Positions 44,923 to 53,057 of a stretch of 64,000 bases of DNA are shown piece by piece (within the stretch, counting starts at the first letter, position 1; each line of letters opens with the position of its first letter). The stretch is taken from assembly GCA_009911365.1 (NCBI GenBank), contig QXXF01000005.1, positions 1 to 64,000 of the forward strand. Direction: 5' to 3'. The notes beneath the pieces were generated by a model. It was not told the DNA's origin. It did not search any database and saw nothing but the letters and a program-made list of their open reading frames with translations. The translations under genes were made by a program, and so were the position numbers. The stretch comes from Clostridiales bacterium (GTDB lineage: Bacteria; Bacillota; Clostridia; Peptostreptococcales; Anaerovoracaceae).

Positions 44923-45377
44923 TTGTATAAAGTAGTAGTGATTGGAGGCGGCTGGTCCGGCTGCGCCGCCGCAGTGGCAGCGAGAAAAGCCGGGGCGGAA
45001 GTGGTCCTCCTGGAAAAGACCGACATGCTGCTGGGCCTGGGAAACGTGGGCGGCATCATGCGCAATAACGGCAGGTTCACGGCAGCGGAAGAAAACATTG
45101 CGCTAGGTGCCCACGAGCTGTTCGACATCACGGATGCCTGCGCCAGGCACATCAACGTGGACTTCCCGGGCCACAAGCATGCCAGCCTGTATGATGTGGT
45201 GAAAGTGGAGCCGCAGGTGAGGAAACTGCTTCAGGAAATGGGTGTGGACATCCGTGTCATGAGCAGGGCCATTGACGTAGAAAAGCGGGATGGTGATTCA
45301 ATCATCATCGATAAGATAATCCTGGCAGGAGGTGAGGCTATCGAAGGGGATGTGTTTGTGGAAACTACCGGGAGCAC
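44923..45377 (+). pseudogene. 5' part of an FAD-dependent oxidoreductase, interrupted by the mobile element
   Basis: Starting at TTG 44923 (GGGGG upstream), it encodes an FAD-binding Rossmann motif VVVIGGGWSGCAAAVAA, then LLGLGNVGGIM. It runs to VETTGST, where chromosomal sequence stops at 45377; 14 element-derived codons precede a stop at 45420. The missing C-terminal part is at 62420-63254. Joined there, the gene has 430 codons (429 residues plus stop) and is in frame. Function of the intact family is a flavin oxidoreductase of unknown substrate. Confidence 0.88.
45376..45377 (+). other. left attachment junction (attL), core AC
   Basis: Chromosomal GGGAGC-AC at left meets element sequence TGACTCG. 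The same AC at 62418-62419 precedes chromosomal AGGCCCC. A two-base core is usual for large serine recombinases. The core assignment is deduced from reading-frame restoration. Confidence 0.7.
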
Positions 45378-45435
45378 TGACTCGTATCGCTATACACAAG
45401 GAGTTAATTCATACGGATAAAATCCATAATAGCTT

Positions 45436-45475
45436 GAAGACACTGCATTTTGGGACAACCCAAGGCAGTGTCTTC
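45436..45475. terminator. strong hairpin at the left end of the element
   Basis: GAAGACACTGC (45436-45446) pairs perfectly with GCAGTGTCTTC (45465-45475), with inner TTGGG/CCCAA pairing; flanked by GTATTTG. It may insulate the element from read-through. Confidence 0.7.
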
Positions 45476-45599
45476 GTATTTGTATAACGAGATTAATTTG
45501 AAAAAACCTTCATCTGCCAAAGCAGAAAAAATCTAATCGTCTAGGAAAAGGATGATGATAAAAAGCAATGCGGATTGAAGGCGGAAAGAGAGGAAATAC

Positions 45600-47099
45600 A
45601 TGAGCAAGGTAATTGCGATTGCGAATCAAAAAGGTGGAGTGGCAAAGACGACTACGGCTATCTCTATGGGCGCAGGACTTACAGAGAGAGGTTTTAAAGT
45701 ATTATTGATTGATGTCGATGATAGCGGAAATCCATCGTTATCAAAGGGATTAGGAATTACTGAACCACAGAAATCTTTGACGGATTTAATGCTATTTCGG
45801 ATTTTACAACGGGATATTATAGAAGAACTGCAAAGCGTAATTGTTCGGCATCAGGAGGGAATGGACATCATCCCGGCAGATCATACATTGCCAGGAATTA
45901 CGGATGCGTTAAATGGTGTCCAAGATGAGGGGCGAAAACGAGGAATTTTAAGAGAAATTGTGGATAGGGTAAAGAATGATTATGACTATGTTCTCTTAGA
46001 TGCGGCACCTGCGTTGAACTTGATGTCCATTAATGTTCTCACCGCTGCTGATGAGGTCATCATTACTACGCAGCCTCAAGGTGCTTCTGAAGAAGGGATT
46101 TTAGAACTGCTTCAAGTGGCTATGCAGGTGCGAGCTAACATGAATCCAGAACTGATTGTCAGGGGTCTTCTGATCACTATGCTGGACGTTAGAACCAATT
46201 ACAATAAGGATAAAGCAACGAAAATGGCGAATGGATACACAGAGCTGGGAATGAAGGTTTTTACCACACGAATTCCACGAGCTGTGTCGGCATCTGGAAA
46301 GAAAGTGGCGGTCAATCGATTACATCCTTCTAAACAAAATCATTTTCGAGTGGAAGATGATGAAGCCATGGAAGAATTAATTGCCAGCATTCAACTGAAA
46401 GGTATTTTGGAGCCACTGTTAGTACGTCCATCTAAAGAACTGGATGGATATGAAATCCTATCTGGTCATCGGAGACGGTATGCGGCGATAAGAGCAGGTT
46501 TGCAAGTTATACCTGTGATCATTATGGAAGCGTCAGATGAGGATCGCGACATTATCCTTTCAGATTCTAATTTACAACGCCCATATATTCGTATTAGTGA
46601 AAAAGCCTGGGCTATCCGCTTGAAATACGATGCCATCAAGCGAAAACAAGGAAGGCATGAGAACCGTGGAGAAAAAAGGACACCCGGTGGCCTTTTTTCC
46701 AGTGCGGAGAGTATTGCCGAAAAAATGGGCATAAGCAAGTCCACCATTAAAAACTACCTTCGATTGACTTATTTAATACAGCCGTTTTTAGAAATGGTGG
46801 ATGGTGGAACGCTGCCTTTGAAAGCAGGCGTGCAGATATCCTATTTAGCGGAGCCAACGCAATACCATGTTTTGAACGTGGTGGAGATGGAGAATATCAG
46901 GATCAACGAGACGTTGGCCCAAAAATTGCGGACATCTTTGTCTGACACGGCAACTTTGGATGACGTGGTTTTATTGTTAAATTCGGGTAAAAATTCACGG
47001 ACACAGCTTCCTAAAAAATCGGGATCAAAGTGGATCGGAATATTCAACAGACTTATTTTCCCAAAGATTATAGTGAGCAGGAAATGCAAGATCTATTAA
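45600..47099 (+). CDS. fused ParA-ParB partition protein, C-terminus frameshifted
   Basis: The frame gives 499 residues. Residues 1-~240 are ParA-like with the deviant Walker A KGGVAKTTTA and LIDVDDSGN. From about residue 245 a ParB-like part follows: NRLHPSKQNHFRV, EILSGHRRRYAAI and an HTH (SIAEKMGISKSTIKNYL). The C-terminal end of ParA and the N-terminal arm of ParB are missing, so the fusion probably arose by deletion. Adding one A to the A6 run at 47013-47018 would replace the last ~30 residues by KIGIKVDRNIQQTYFPKDYS and a typical ParB tail ending at 47170. It presumably stabilises an excised circular form. Confidence 0.8.
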   Translation: MSKVIAIANQKGGVAKTTTAISMGAGLTERGFKVLLIDVDDSGNPSLSKGLGITEPQKSLTDLMLFRILQRDIIEELQSVIVRHQEGMDIIPADHTLPGITDALNGVQDEGRKRGILREIVDRVKNDYDYVLLDAAPALNLMSINVLTAADEVIITTQPQGASEEGILELLQVAMQVRANMNPELIVRGLLITMLDVRTNYNKDKATKMANGYTELGMKVFTTRIPRAVSASGKKVAVNRLHPSKQNHFRVEDDEAMEELIASIQLKGILEPLLVRPSKELDGYEILSGHRRRYAAIRAGLQVIPVIIMEASDEDRDIILSDSNLQRPYIRISEKAWAIRLKYDAIKRKQGRHENRGEKRTPGGLFSSAESIAEKMGISKSTIKNYLRLTYLIQPFLEMVDGGTLPLKAGVQISYLAEPTQYHVLNVVEMENIRINETLAQKLRTSLSDTATLDDVVLLLNSGKNSRTQLPKKSGSKWIGIFNRLIFPKIIVSRKCKIY

Positions 47100-47107
47100 T
47101 CACATTA

Positions 47108-47201
47108 TTAGATGCGTGGGCTAGAGAACATAACCCAGAGTATCAAAGCGGCATCTCGAAAACACCCTAACGGCAAAGATTGGCAAATCATAAAAGATGA
47201 A
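47108..47201 (+). repeat. direct repeat A1 (end of parB)
   Basis: About 92 bp from TTAGATGCGTGGG onward recur with few changes at 48307-48397. The repeats bracket the TnpV relic and the RelB/RelE module. Confidence 0.7.
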
Positions 47202-47375
47202 AGAAGCGGTATCCAATATAAACTCATCGGAGATTATTATTATCCCTGCTTGATGATGGAAGAACCGCCTACCCTCTCAAAATATGGGCAATTACGAGAG
47301 CAATATTTAAGAGAATACAGAGAAATTTTATATTTTAATCTGCTGACAATAAGTTGCGAGTATAATCGAAGTAGT
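47112..47375 (+). pseudogene. truncated TnpV-like transposon protein
   Basis: The open frame contains GIQYKLIGDYYYPCL and SKYGQLREQYLREYREILYFNLL, which match the N-terminal half of TnpV proteins found in Tn4451-like elements. After this point the similarity ends and the frame runs into the antitoxin promoter. It overlaps the frameshifted end of parB. It is a relic. Confidence 0.6.
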
Positions 47376-47400
47376 CGGTTTGTGAATTTTTATGGACATC

Positions 47401-47440
47401 AGCACATTGTATTGCAATTAGCTATACAATGTGCTATGAT
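47401..47440 (+). promoter_or_regulatory. operator-flanked promoter of the toxin-antitoxin operon
   Basis: A perfect 12-bp inverted repeat (AGCACATTGTAT at 47401-47412, ATACAATGTGCT at 47424-47435) surrounds a -35 TTGCAA (47413-47418). It abuts a -10 TATGAT (47435-47440), with a 16-base spacer. This is a classic layout for repression by an antitoxin or TA complex. Confidence 0.75.
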
Positions 47441-47466
47441 CAATAACAGAAAGGAAGGTGCGTATT

Positions 47467-47763
47467 ATGGCGACAAAAAGCGCGAATGTAACGGCTCGTG
47501 TGCAGCCTGAAATTAAACGGCAGGCGGAGGCGGTTTTAGATAAAATTGGGCTGCCTGTTTCCGTCTTGATTGATACTTTATACAGACAAATCATTATGAC
47601 AGGCGGCGTTCCGTATTCCTTAACAGTTCCGAATCTGCCTACAAGAGATAGCATGACAGATGAACAATTTAACACAATGATGGAAAAAGGATATCAGCAG
47701 GCAAAGACAGGCAAAGGACTTTCTGTAGACCAAGCCTTTACTAAAATTCGTGAGGGGATTTAA
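47467..47763 (+). CDS. RelB/DinJ-family antitoxin
   Basis: The 98-residue protein has an N-terminal ribbon-helix-helix (ANVTARVQPEIKRQAEAVL, VSVLIDTLYRQII) and a flexible C-terminal part that would neutralise the toxin. The start is ATG 47467 after AAGGAAGG. Its stop lies two bases before the toxin start. It probably represses its own promoter through the palindrome at 47401-47435. Confidence 0.88.
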   Translation: MATKSANVTARVQPEIKRQAEAVLDKIGLPVSVLIDTLYRQIIMTGGVPYSLTVPNLPTRDSMTDEQFNTMMEKGYQQAKTGKGLSVDQAFTKIREGI

Positions 47764-47765
47764 GT

Positions 47766-48104
47766 ATGCGGTACGAAGTTAAGCTGACTGCGCAGGCAAT
47801 CGATCAAATAGAAGAAATTGCGCAGTATATTTCCAAAGTTCTGTTAGTGCCGGAAACTGCGCGGAAATGGGCAGATACGCTACAATGTGAAATCGCAAAG
47901 CTGGATTCTATGCCATCACGATACCCACTTACGGAGGAAGAACCATGGTGCACGAAAGGGATTCATAAAATGCCCTTTAAAAACTTTCTTGTCTATTATT
48001 GGATTGATGAGGATAAGGAAGTTGTATGGATTACAGCAGTGATTTATGGGAGGAGAGACCAGATTGCGGCTCTGGTGGATATGTCGCTTAGTGATAAAGA
48101 ATAG
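47766..48104 (+). CDS. RelE/ParE-family toxin
   Basis: The 112-residue basic alpha/beta protein has the family pattern: KLTAQAIDQIEEIAQYI, MPSRYPLTEEE, HKMPFKNFLVYYWIDEDKEVVWITAVIYGRRD. RelE members cleave mRNA at the ribosome and ParE members inhibit gyrase; the sequence alone does not decide. It probably serves to retain the element. Confidence 0.88.
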   Translation: MRYEVKLTAQAIDQIEEIAQYISKVLLVPETARKWADTLQCEIAKLDSMPSRYPLTEEEPWCTKGIHKMPFKNFLVYYWIDEDKEVVWITAVIYGRRDQIAALVDMSLSDKE

Positions 48105-48274
48105 ACATTATAGCGAGTTGGCAAACTTTACGAAAAAATCCACCGTATTTATAGGGCTCACTCTTGTTGAGAAGAAAAATCATGCTGAAATTAGCGATTC
48201 GCTATTTGTGGGGGTGTTCCATTTACGGAGAATGTAGTAATGTTTTAGCTAATTGCAAAACAAAAAAATAGGAG

Positions 48275-48301
48275 AAAAAAGGCCACCGGGTGGCCTTTTT
48301 T
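48275..48301 (+). terminator. terminator of the toxin-antitoxin operon
   Basis: AAAAAAGGCCA (48275-48285) pairs with TGGCCTTTTTT (48291-48301) around CCGGG. Similar sequence lies inside parB at 46672-46700, so it may derive from a parB copy. Confidence 0.75.
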
Positions 48302-48306
48302 CTAGT

Positions 48307-48397
48307 TTAGACACATGGGCTAGAGAACATAACCCGAAGTATCAAAGCGGCATCTCGAAAACACTCTAACGGCAAAGATTAACAAACAATAAAATAT
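48307..48397 (+). repeat. direct repeat A2: relic of the parB 3' end
   Basis: The sequence is nearly identical to 47108-47201 but does not code for a full parB tail. With the terminator-like segment before it, it looks like a second parB copy reduced by deletion. There is no other gene in 48105-48474. Confidence 0.7.
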
Positions 48398-48406
48398 GAA
48401 ACCTAA

Positions 48407-48444
48407 AAGAGCAGTTTGATCTTAGAATCAGCTGTTCTTTTTTT
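48407..48444 (+). terminator. hairpin with T-tract before the DUF5688 gene
   Basis: AAGAGCAG pairs with CTGTTCTT (one G-U), inner TTGAT/ATCA, followed by TTTTT. Confidence 0.55.
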
Positions 48445-48474
48445 AAGAGCATGAACAAAAGAAACGAGGTAAAC

Positions 48475-49335
48475 ATGGAAAACAAAATGAGTTATGCGGA
48501 ATTTAAAGAGCAAATCATGGACGAACTGGCAGCCATGCCACATTTGAAAGGCGAGCTGCGGCACAGAGAAGTCATCAAACCAAATCGCCAGGAAATGACG
48601 GGTATCTATCTGGATTGCCAAGACAGAACGCCCAGGCCAATGGCGTATCTGGAAGAGATATACCAGGAATATTTGGAACACGGAGATTTCGACAAAACGC
48701 TGAAGCTGGTGGCGTGGACGATTTCACAAGAGCATCCATCGGAGGAACTTCGACGGCTGGACTTCGCCAATTGCCAAGATCAATTGATCTGTGACCTAGT
48801 GGGAATCAAACAAAACCAAGAGTTGCTTGAGCGGATTCCCCATGTGAGGGAGAACGACACGGCGGTGATTTTCCGAATTTTACTGTACACGGAAGAAGAG
48901 GGTCACGCCACATGTTTAGTGAACGAGGAGATACAGAAAGAGCTAGGAATGACGAGGAAAGCGATATATGAGAAAGCCATGGAAAACACGGCCCGCCTTT
49001 TACCAGCGGTGACAATGGAACTCGGTCCTAATCTCACGGTGTTGAGCAACAAGGACCTGTCGCACGGAGCCATCTGCATGTTGTATCCAGGCGCACTGGA
49101 GAAAATAGCGGAAGAAAAGGGAGTTGATTTGTACATACTCCCCAGCTCCATCCATGAAGTTCTGGCGGTGCCCGATGACGGTGAGCTATCCGCGGCCGAT
49201 CTTCAAACGATGGTCCGAGAAGCGAACCGGACATGCGTGGCTCCAGACGAACTCCTCACGGACAGCGTGTATCGCTACAGCAGAGAAGACGGCGTTATCC
49301 ATCGCTGCAAAGAAACGCCGCAAAGAGTGCGGTAA
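48475..49335 (+). CDS. DUF5688-family element protein
   Basis: The 286-residue cytoplasmic protein has an N-terminal helical region (SYAEFKEQIMDELAAM), a central YLEEIYQEYLE, and a C-terminal domain with SHGAICMLYPGALEKIAEE and LPSSIHEVLAVPDD. This pattern matches DUF5688 proteins common in clostridial integrative elements; no biochemical role is known. ATG 48475 follows GAGG. It precedes the sortase by 21 bases. Confidence 0.75.
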   Translation: MENKMSYAEFKEQIMDELAAMPHLKGELRHREVIKPNRQEMTGIYLDCQDRTPRPMAYLEEIYQEYLEHGDFDKTLKLVAWTISQEHPSEELRRLDFANCQDQLICDLVGIKQNQELLERIPHVRENDTAVIFRILLYTEEEGHATCLVNEEIQKELGMTRKAIYEKAMENTARLLPAVTMELGPNLTVLSNKDLSHGAICMLYPGALEKIAEEKGVDLYILPSSIHEVLAVPDDGELSAADLQTMVREANRTCVAPDELLTDSVYRYSREDGVIHRCKETPQRVR

Positions 49336-49356
49336 AGGGAAACGGAGGCGCTAATC

Positions 49357-50160
49357 ATGAAAATAGTCGAGAAAATCACGCTGTGCTTTTTGGCGGCGAT
49401 CTTTTTAGCGTCCGCTGGGATTTTGGCGTGGCACGCACTGCGAGCGTACACGGCGCAAAGCCACATGGAGGATTTGGCCACGAGGAAAGCGGGAGAAACG
49501 GCCAAAGACCTGGAGACAAGGAAAGGCGTGATAAAAGGAACGTACAAAGACTTGTGGAAGGAAAACGAAGATTTGATCGGGTGGATCGAAATCAAAGGAA
49601 CCCACATTGATTATCCGGTCATGCAATCCAAAGAAGCCCCGGAATTTTACTTGACGCATGATTTCAAAAAAGAGCGCGAGCCAGCGGGAACGCCTTTCAT
49701 GGACGCAAGCAGCGACATTTCCCTTCCCACTCAAAACTGGCTGCTTTACGGGCATAACATGCGGTCGGGCATCATGTTCCATGACCTTTTGAAATATGCG
49801 GACAAAGATTTTTATGAGGCCCACAAGACGCTGCGCTTTGACACGATCCATCCCGGCCAGGGGCACGAGTATGAAATCATGGCCGCCTTTTACACCAGCG
49901 TTGGCGCGTCGGGTTTTCGATATTTTGAATATGCGGGGATGGTCACGGAAGACGATTACGAGACTTATGTGGAAAACGTGAAAGAGCTGTCGGAGTATGA
50001 AACCAACGTGACCGCTCAATATGGAGAACAGCTGCTTACCTTATCCACGTGCAGTTACCACGTGCCCGGCAGGAACGGGCGGTTCGTGGTGGTGGCCAAG
50101 CAGGCGAAAAACACAGTGAAGGAGGGGTTAAGAAATGCGGATCGGACTCATGGACGTTGA
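49357..50160 (+). CDS. srtB: class B sortase
   Basis: The 267-residue protein has an N-terminal membrane anchor (residues ~8-28). The sortase core has catalytic His133 (YGHNM), Cys232 (LSTCSYH) and Arg242 (GRFVVV). Class B assignment follows from IKGTHIDYPVMQ, HDFKKEREPAGTPFMD and overall length. Sortases of this kind anchor element-encoded surface or pilus proteins to peptidoglycan. No NPQTN-like substrate is seen in the element, so its target may have been lost. Confidence 0.9.
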   Translation: MKIVEKITLCFLAAIFLASAGILAWHALRAYTAQSHMEDLATRKAGETAKDLETRKGVIKGTYKDLWKENEDLIGWIEIKGTHIDYPVMQSKEAPEFYLTHDFKKEREPAGTPFMDASSDISLPTQNWLLYGHNMRSGIMFHDLLKYADKDFYEAHKTLRFDTIHPGQGHEYEIMAAFYTSVGASGFRYFEYAGMVTEDDYETYVENVKELSEYETNVTAQYGEQLLTLSTCSYHVPGRNGRFVVVAKQAKNTVKEGLRNADRTHGR

Positions 50161-50266
50161 CGGACACAATTTCCCAAACCTTGCCTTACTAAAATTATCA
50201 GCCTGGCACAAAATGAATGGAAATCATGTGGAATGGTGGAACGGGCTGAAGCGTTATGGCGAATAA
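50135..50266 (+). pseudogene. N-terminal remnant of a radical-SAM-type element protein
   Basis: ATG 50135 after GGAGGGG begins IGLMDVDGHNFPNLALLKLS and ends after 43 residues in LKRYGE. The first ~35 residues match the N-terminus of radical SAM proteins common in clostridial elements, then similarity stops. It overlaps the sortase end by 26 bases and the next frame, marking a deletion junction near 50250. Confidence 0.65.
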
Positions 50267-50600
50267 TCAAAGCGATAAAACGGAAATCTCTACCGTCAAG
50301 GTGAAAAAGCCAAAAAAAGTTACCCTGAAAAAAGCCAAATCCATCAAACGGGGCGCTTTGAAACTCACTTGGAAGCGTGACAAAAAAGTCACGGGCTACC
50401 AAGCGGTAGTGGCAACCGACAAGAAATTCAAAAAGAACAAAAAATCAGCTTTTATCACCAAAAACAAAACTGTCACTAAGATATTCACGAAGTTGAAACG
50501 AAAGAAGGCCTATTTCGCCAAGGTGCGGGCCTACAAAAAAGCGGGCAAGACGAAGGTCTATGGTGCCTACAGCAAAGTGAAGAAGGTGAAAGTCAGATAA
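50256..50600 (+). pseudogene. fibronectin type III-like C-terminal fragment
   Basis: The 114-residue frame is extremely Lys-rich and reads as one FnIII-like module (LKLTWKRDKKVTGYQAVVATD, YFAKVRAYKKAGKTKVYGAYS, KVKKVKV). Such modules end secreted surface proteins of related bacteria. Here there is no signal peptide or body; the ATG at 50256 is probably fortuitous. It is likely the tail of a larger protein fused to the deletion point. Confidence 0.6.
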
Positions 50601-51008
50601 GCGAAGAAAACCAGGGTGAAATAAAAGAGAATTCCATGCGGGCACTCTGTTGTTCGCATGGGATTCTTAATAGAACACAAGGGAATGTTGAGGATTAAAA
50701 TTGTTGTGACACTCGGTCAGAACACAGGGTGTCATTTTCATATGGGAGCAGTTTTTGTATTACCGGCTCAATTGTATGTTGGGTCAGATGGGCATTATCA
50801 GGATTTGCCGGATGGCAAGCTTATGAAAAACAAAGACATCATGAATGGGACACCTCATAATCGCCTGCGATGTTTTAGCCATGGCAAAACATGGGGTGAA
50901 GGTGATTTTTCCTGACGTGTTCAAAATCTATCATGAGCATGAGCTTGAACGTCAACTCCAATAAGATGGATTATTTTCATGCTTTGAAACAAATCTTATC
51001 ATAATCAA
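50601..51008. other. no recognisable gene
   Basis: An 85-codon frame at 50658-50915 has no ribosome binding site of note and no family resemblance. I see nothing else of note before the hairpin at 51009. Confidence 0.45.
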
Positions 51009-51033
51009 AACGAGAGCGACAAGCGCTCTCGTT
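51009..51033. terminator. hairpin, possible terminator
   Basis: AACGAGAGCG (51009-51018) pairs perfectly with CGCTCTCGTT (51024-51033); no long T-run follows on the plus strand, but an AAAA tract precedes it, which gives a T-run on the minus strand. It could end the XRE gene transcript. Confidence 0.5.
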
Positions 51034-51054
51034 AGCGTTTCATAAATTTGAGTT

Positions 51055-51309
51055 TTACGATTCATCCGTTTCCATAACAGTGATGTCTTGAAAAAAGTCA
51101 TCATAACTAATATTGTAGACTTCCTTCAAAGCGGCCAGATCAGTGATCTTAATGTTGCTAAGGCCACATTCTATTTTTGCGTATGACGAACGAGACAGCG
51201 TGCTCCCTAAAAGCTGCATTTTACTTGTCAGAGCCTGCTGCGTGAGTCCGCTTTTATTGCGTAAAGCACCTAAATTGGCCGCAAACGTGTCATTTATCAA
51301 AAGTTTCAT
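51055..51309 (-). CDS. XRE-family HTH regulator, copy 1
   Basis: The 84-residue protein has an HTH domain (NKSGLTQQALTSKMQLLG, SRSSYAKIECGLSNIKITDLAAL broken by turns) and an acidic tail (DDFFQDITVMETDES). A copy with about nine differences is encoded 487 bp further on. The partner gene on the other side of its promoter (51443-51481) is cut to 12 codons, so this copy is likely a decaying duplicate. Confidence 0.75.
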   Translation of the reverse strand: MKLLINDTFAANLGALRNKSGLTQQALTSKMQLLGSTLSRSSYAKIECGLSNIKITDLAALKEVYNISYDDFFQDITVMETDES

Positions 51310-51442
51310 GTCATACCACCATTTGCTCTGAAATAGAACTTTTCTGTATTGATTATATTCGTGAAAGATCGCAAGAATGCTCCTGTAATAGAGCTAGATT
51401 GTTGATCACACAGAATATGTATGTGTAGAAAAGAGGAAAAGC

Positions 51443-51481
51443 ATGTTAGTGTTTTATTGGAAAGAGGTTCATGGTGATTAG
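51443..51481 (+). pseudogene. truncated copy of the 81-residue partner gene
   Basis: ATG 51443 gives MLVFYWKEVHGD then a stop. It corresponds to MILPYWEEIDLS at 51936, showing that the divergent gene pair was duplicated as a unit and this copy lost its 3' part. Confidence 0.6.
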
Positions 51482-51541
51482 AATTCAAGAAATAACGCAT
51501 TGAAAGGCAAGAAAATTTGGCTGTTTTCCATGATTTAGATT

Positions 51542-51796
51542 TTATGACTCATCCGTTTCTATGGCGGTGACGCCTTGAAAAAAATCATCGTAACTGATGT
51601 GATAGACTTCCTTTAAAGCAGCTAAATCAGTGACCTTAATGTTACTGAGGCCACATTCTATCTTTGCGTATGACGAACGAGACAGGGAACTCCCCAAAAG
51701 CTGCATTTTATCTGTCAATGCTTGCTGTGTGAGTCCGCTCTTATTGCGTAAAACGCCTAAATTAGCTGCGAACGTATCGTTGATCAGAAGTTTCAT
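51542..51796 (-). CDS. XRE-family HTH regulator, copy 2
   Basis: An 84-residue HTH protein nearly identical to the one at 51055-51309. ATG 51796 is chosen because the duplicate begins at the equivalent codon, and the longer frame to 51937 would run through the divergent promoter. It diverges from an 81-residue gene and probably represses the shared intergenic promoter. Confidence 0.75.
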   Translation of the reverse strand: MKLLINDTFAANLGVLRNKSGLTQQALTDKMQLLGSSLSRSSYAKIECGLSNIKVTDLAALKEVYHISYDDFFQGVTAIETDES

Positions 51797-51842
51797 ATCA
51801 TGCCACCATGCCATTATTTGCTCCGAAATAGAACTTTCTGTA

Positions 51843-51871
51843 TTGATTATATTCGTGAAAAGTAGTATAAT
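51843..51871 (+). promoter_or_regulatory. promoter of the 81-residue gene
   Basis: TTGATT (51843-51848), 17 bases, TATAAT (51866-51871). It lies between the divergent XRE gene and the 81-residue gene; the same sequence is partly kept in the other copy near 51345. Confidence 0.65.
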
Positions 51872-51935
51872 TGCTCCCATAATAGAGCTAAATGTTGACG
51901 ATACGGGATATGTGTATGCGGAAAGGAGCAAACGC

Positions 51936-52181
51936 ATGATACTGCCTTATTGGGAAGAGATCGATTTGAGCCGCACTCACTATGCTGATAATTGGGCATC
52001 TAAAACATTGGAAGCCGATTCACGATACACGGAAAGCCTAAAAATATTCGACCGTTGGTGCAGGCGGTGGATGGAATATTACAGGCGCGAAGAAATCAAC
52101 GATGTGATAAACGCGGCCAATGAACGAGAAAAGCGGCGCAGGGAACAAATTCGCTTAGAATTGCGAGAACATTTCCATTAA
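51936..52181 (+). CDS. 81-residue highly charged protein paired with the XRE regulator
   Basis: ATG 51936 after AAAGGAG starts an 81-residue helical protein: MILPYWEEIDLSRTHYADNW, RYTESLKIFDRWCRRWMEYY and a basic C-terminal helix EREKRRREQIRLELREHF. No family recognised. The divergent pairing with an XRE regulator and duplication as a unit suggest a small toxin/antitoxin-like or phage-like control module, which is inference. Confidence 0.6.
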   Translation: MILPYWEEIDLSRTHYADNWASKTLEADSRYTESLKIFDRWCRRWMEYYRREEINDVINAANEREKRRREQIRLELREHFH

Positions 52182-52791
52182 ATTTATATATAAGTTGCGA
52201 TGCCTTCAAGACGATGGTGTAAAAGTCGGTCCATCGAAAACAAGTGACCATGCGGGTTGTAGAGCCTGAAATCATTTTTTTAGGCAAATTAGGCGGACTT
52301 TTGAAGCAAAAAGTCGGTCTATCAAAACGCATGAAGCGCAAAAAAAGAAAAACGTTGAAAAATCAAAGGGTAGAGCTTGAAGTAGAGGTTGAGATGGACC
52401 GACTTTCGTAAGATGTTTGATTGCGTTCTGAAAATGAGATAATATTATATATGGCACATAAAAACACACAGTTATTATTGTCCATCCGATGAATTGGTCT
52501 TGCGAGAATTTTCATTCAATATTAGAATTCTCATGAAATCAAAGCTGACATCTGTATTTCGCACATTACGGACAGGAGTCACATGGACGCATAAAAATTC
52601 GTAAAAAACGTCTTGAAAATTGGAAACAGATATGCGATACTATAAGAGCAGGACAGAGAGAAACGTTGATTTTACAGTTTAAGAAGCCCGCTTATAGGGC
52701 ATTTACCTGTAAAACAAACCAGTTGCGTTTTGAGTATGAGTTTGCTAGTAATACTGCGTTTGTCGTTCTAAATTCCATTTCCAAACACTGG
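52182..52791. other. intergenic stretch with AAAGTCGGTC repeats
   Basis: No gene is called. A 90-codon frame from 52666 crosses the terminator at 52792 and has no domain. The stretch is AT-rich and includes three copies of a 14-base motif. Confidence 0.45.
52222..52406. repeat. three copies of AAAGTCGGTCYATC
   Basis: Direct copies at 52222-52235 and 52310-52323, and an inverted copy at 52393-52406 (GATGGACCGACTTT). Each is 14 bases with one variable position. They may be protein-binding sites, for example partition or replication iterons of the element. Confidence 0.5.
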
Positions 52792-53057
52792 CCCCACTAT
52801 GATGTGGGGTTTTTTATTACGCCAAAAAAGATTCAGATGAAGATTTTACATACAATGGAGAAACTTTTTGGAATCATCGGGGCTATTTATATAATGAGAA
52901 ACGGTTCTGAAGAAAGTGAGGTGAAACGATGTCCGTGATTCTGGTGTATGATGTGCGTTCCAGCCGATATGCGAAGGCAGTTAGAATTTGCAAGAACGCC
53001 TTCTTCATGTGCAGAGCCCCGTGCTTGACGGAACGACCACAGAAAGCAAATTGAAGG
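52792..53057 (+). repeat. ~265-bp direct repeat B1
   Basis: It recurs with about 90% identity by eye at 55212-55479. It begins with a hairpin terminator (CCCCAC 52792-52797 with GTGGGG 52804-52809, then T6) and contains a cas2 relic. In the second copy the stem is GTTCCAC/GTGGAAC, paired base changes that keep the hairpin. Confidence 0.8.

Noticed and set aside
50658-50915. 85-codon plus-strand frame after the FnIII fragment
   Set aside because: No ribosome binding site, no resemblance to known proteins, and neighbouring sequence is degraded.
52666-52938. 90-codon plus-strand frame
   Set aside because: It reads through a strong terminator hairpin at 52792-52815 and ends inside the cas2 relic in a different frame; no domain.
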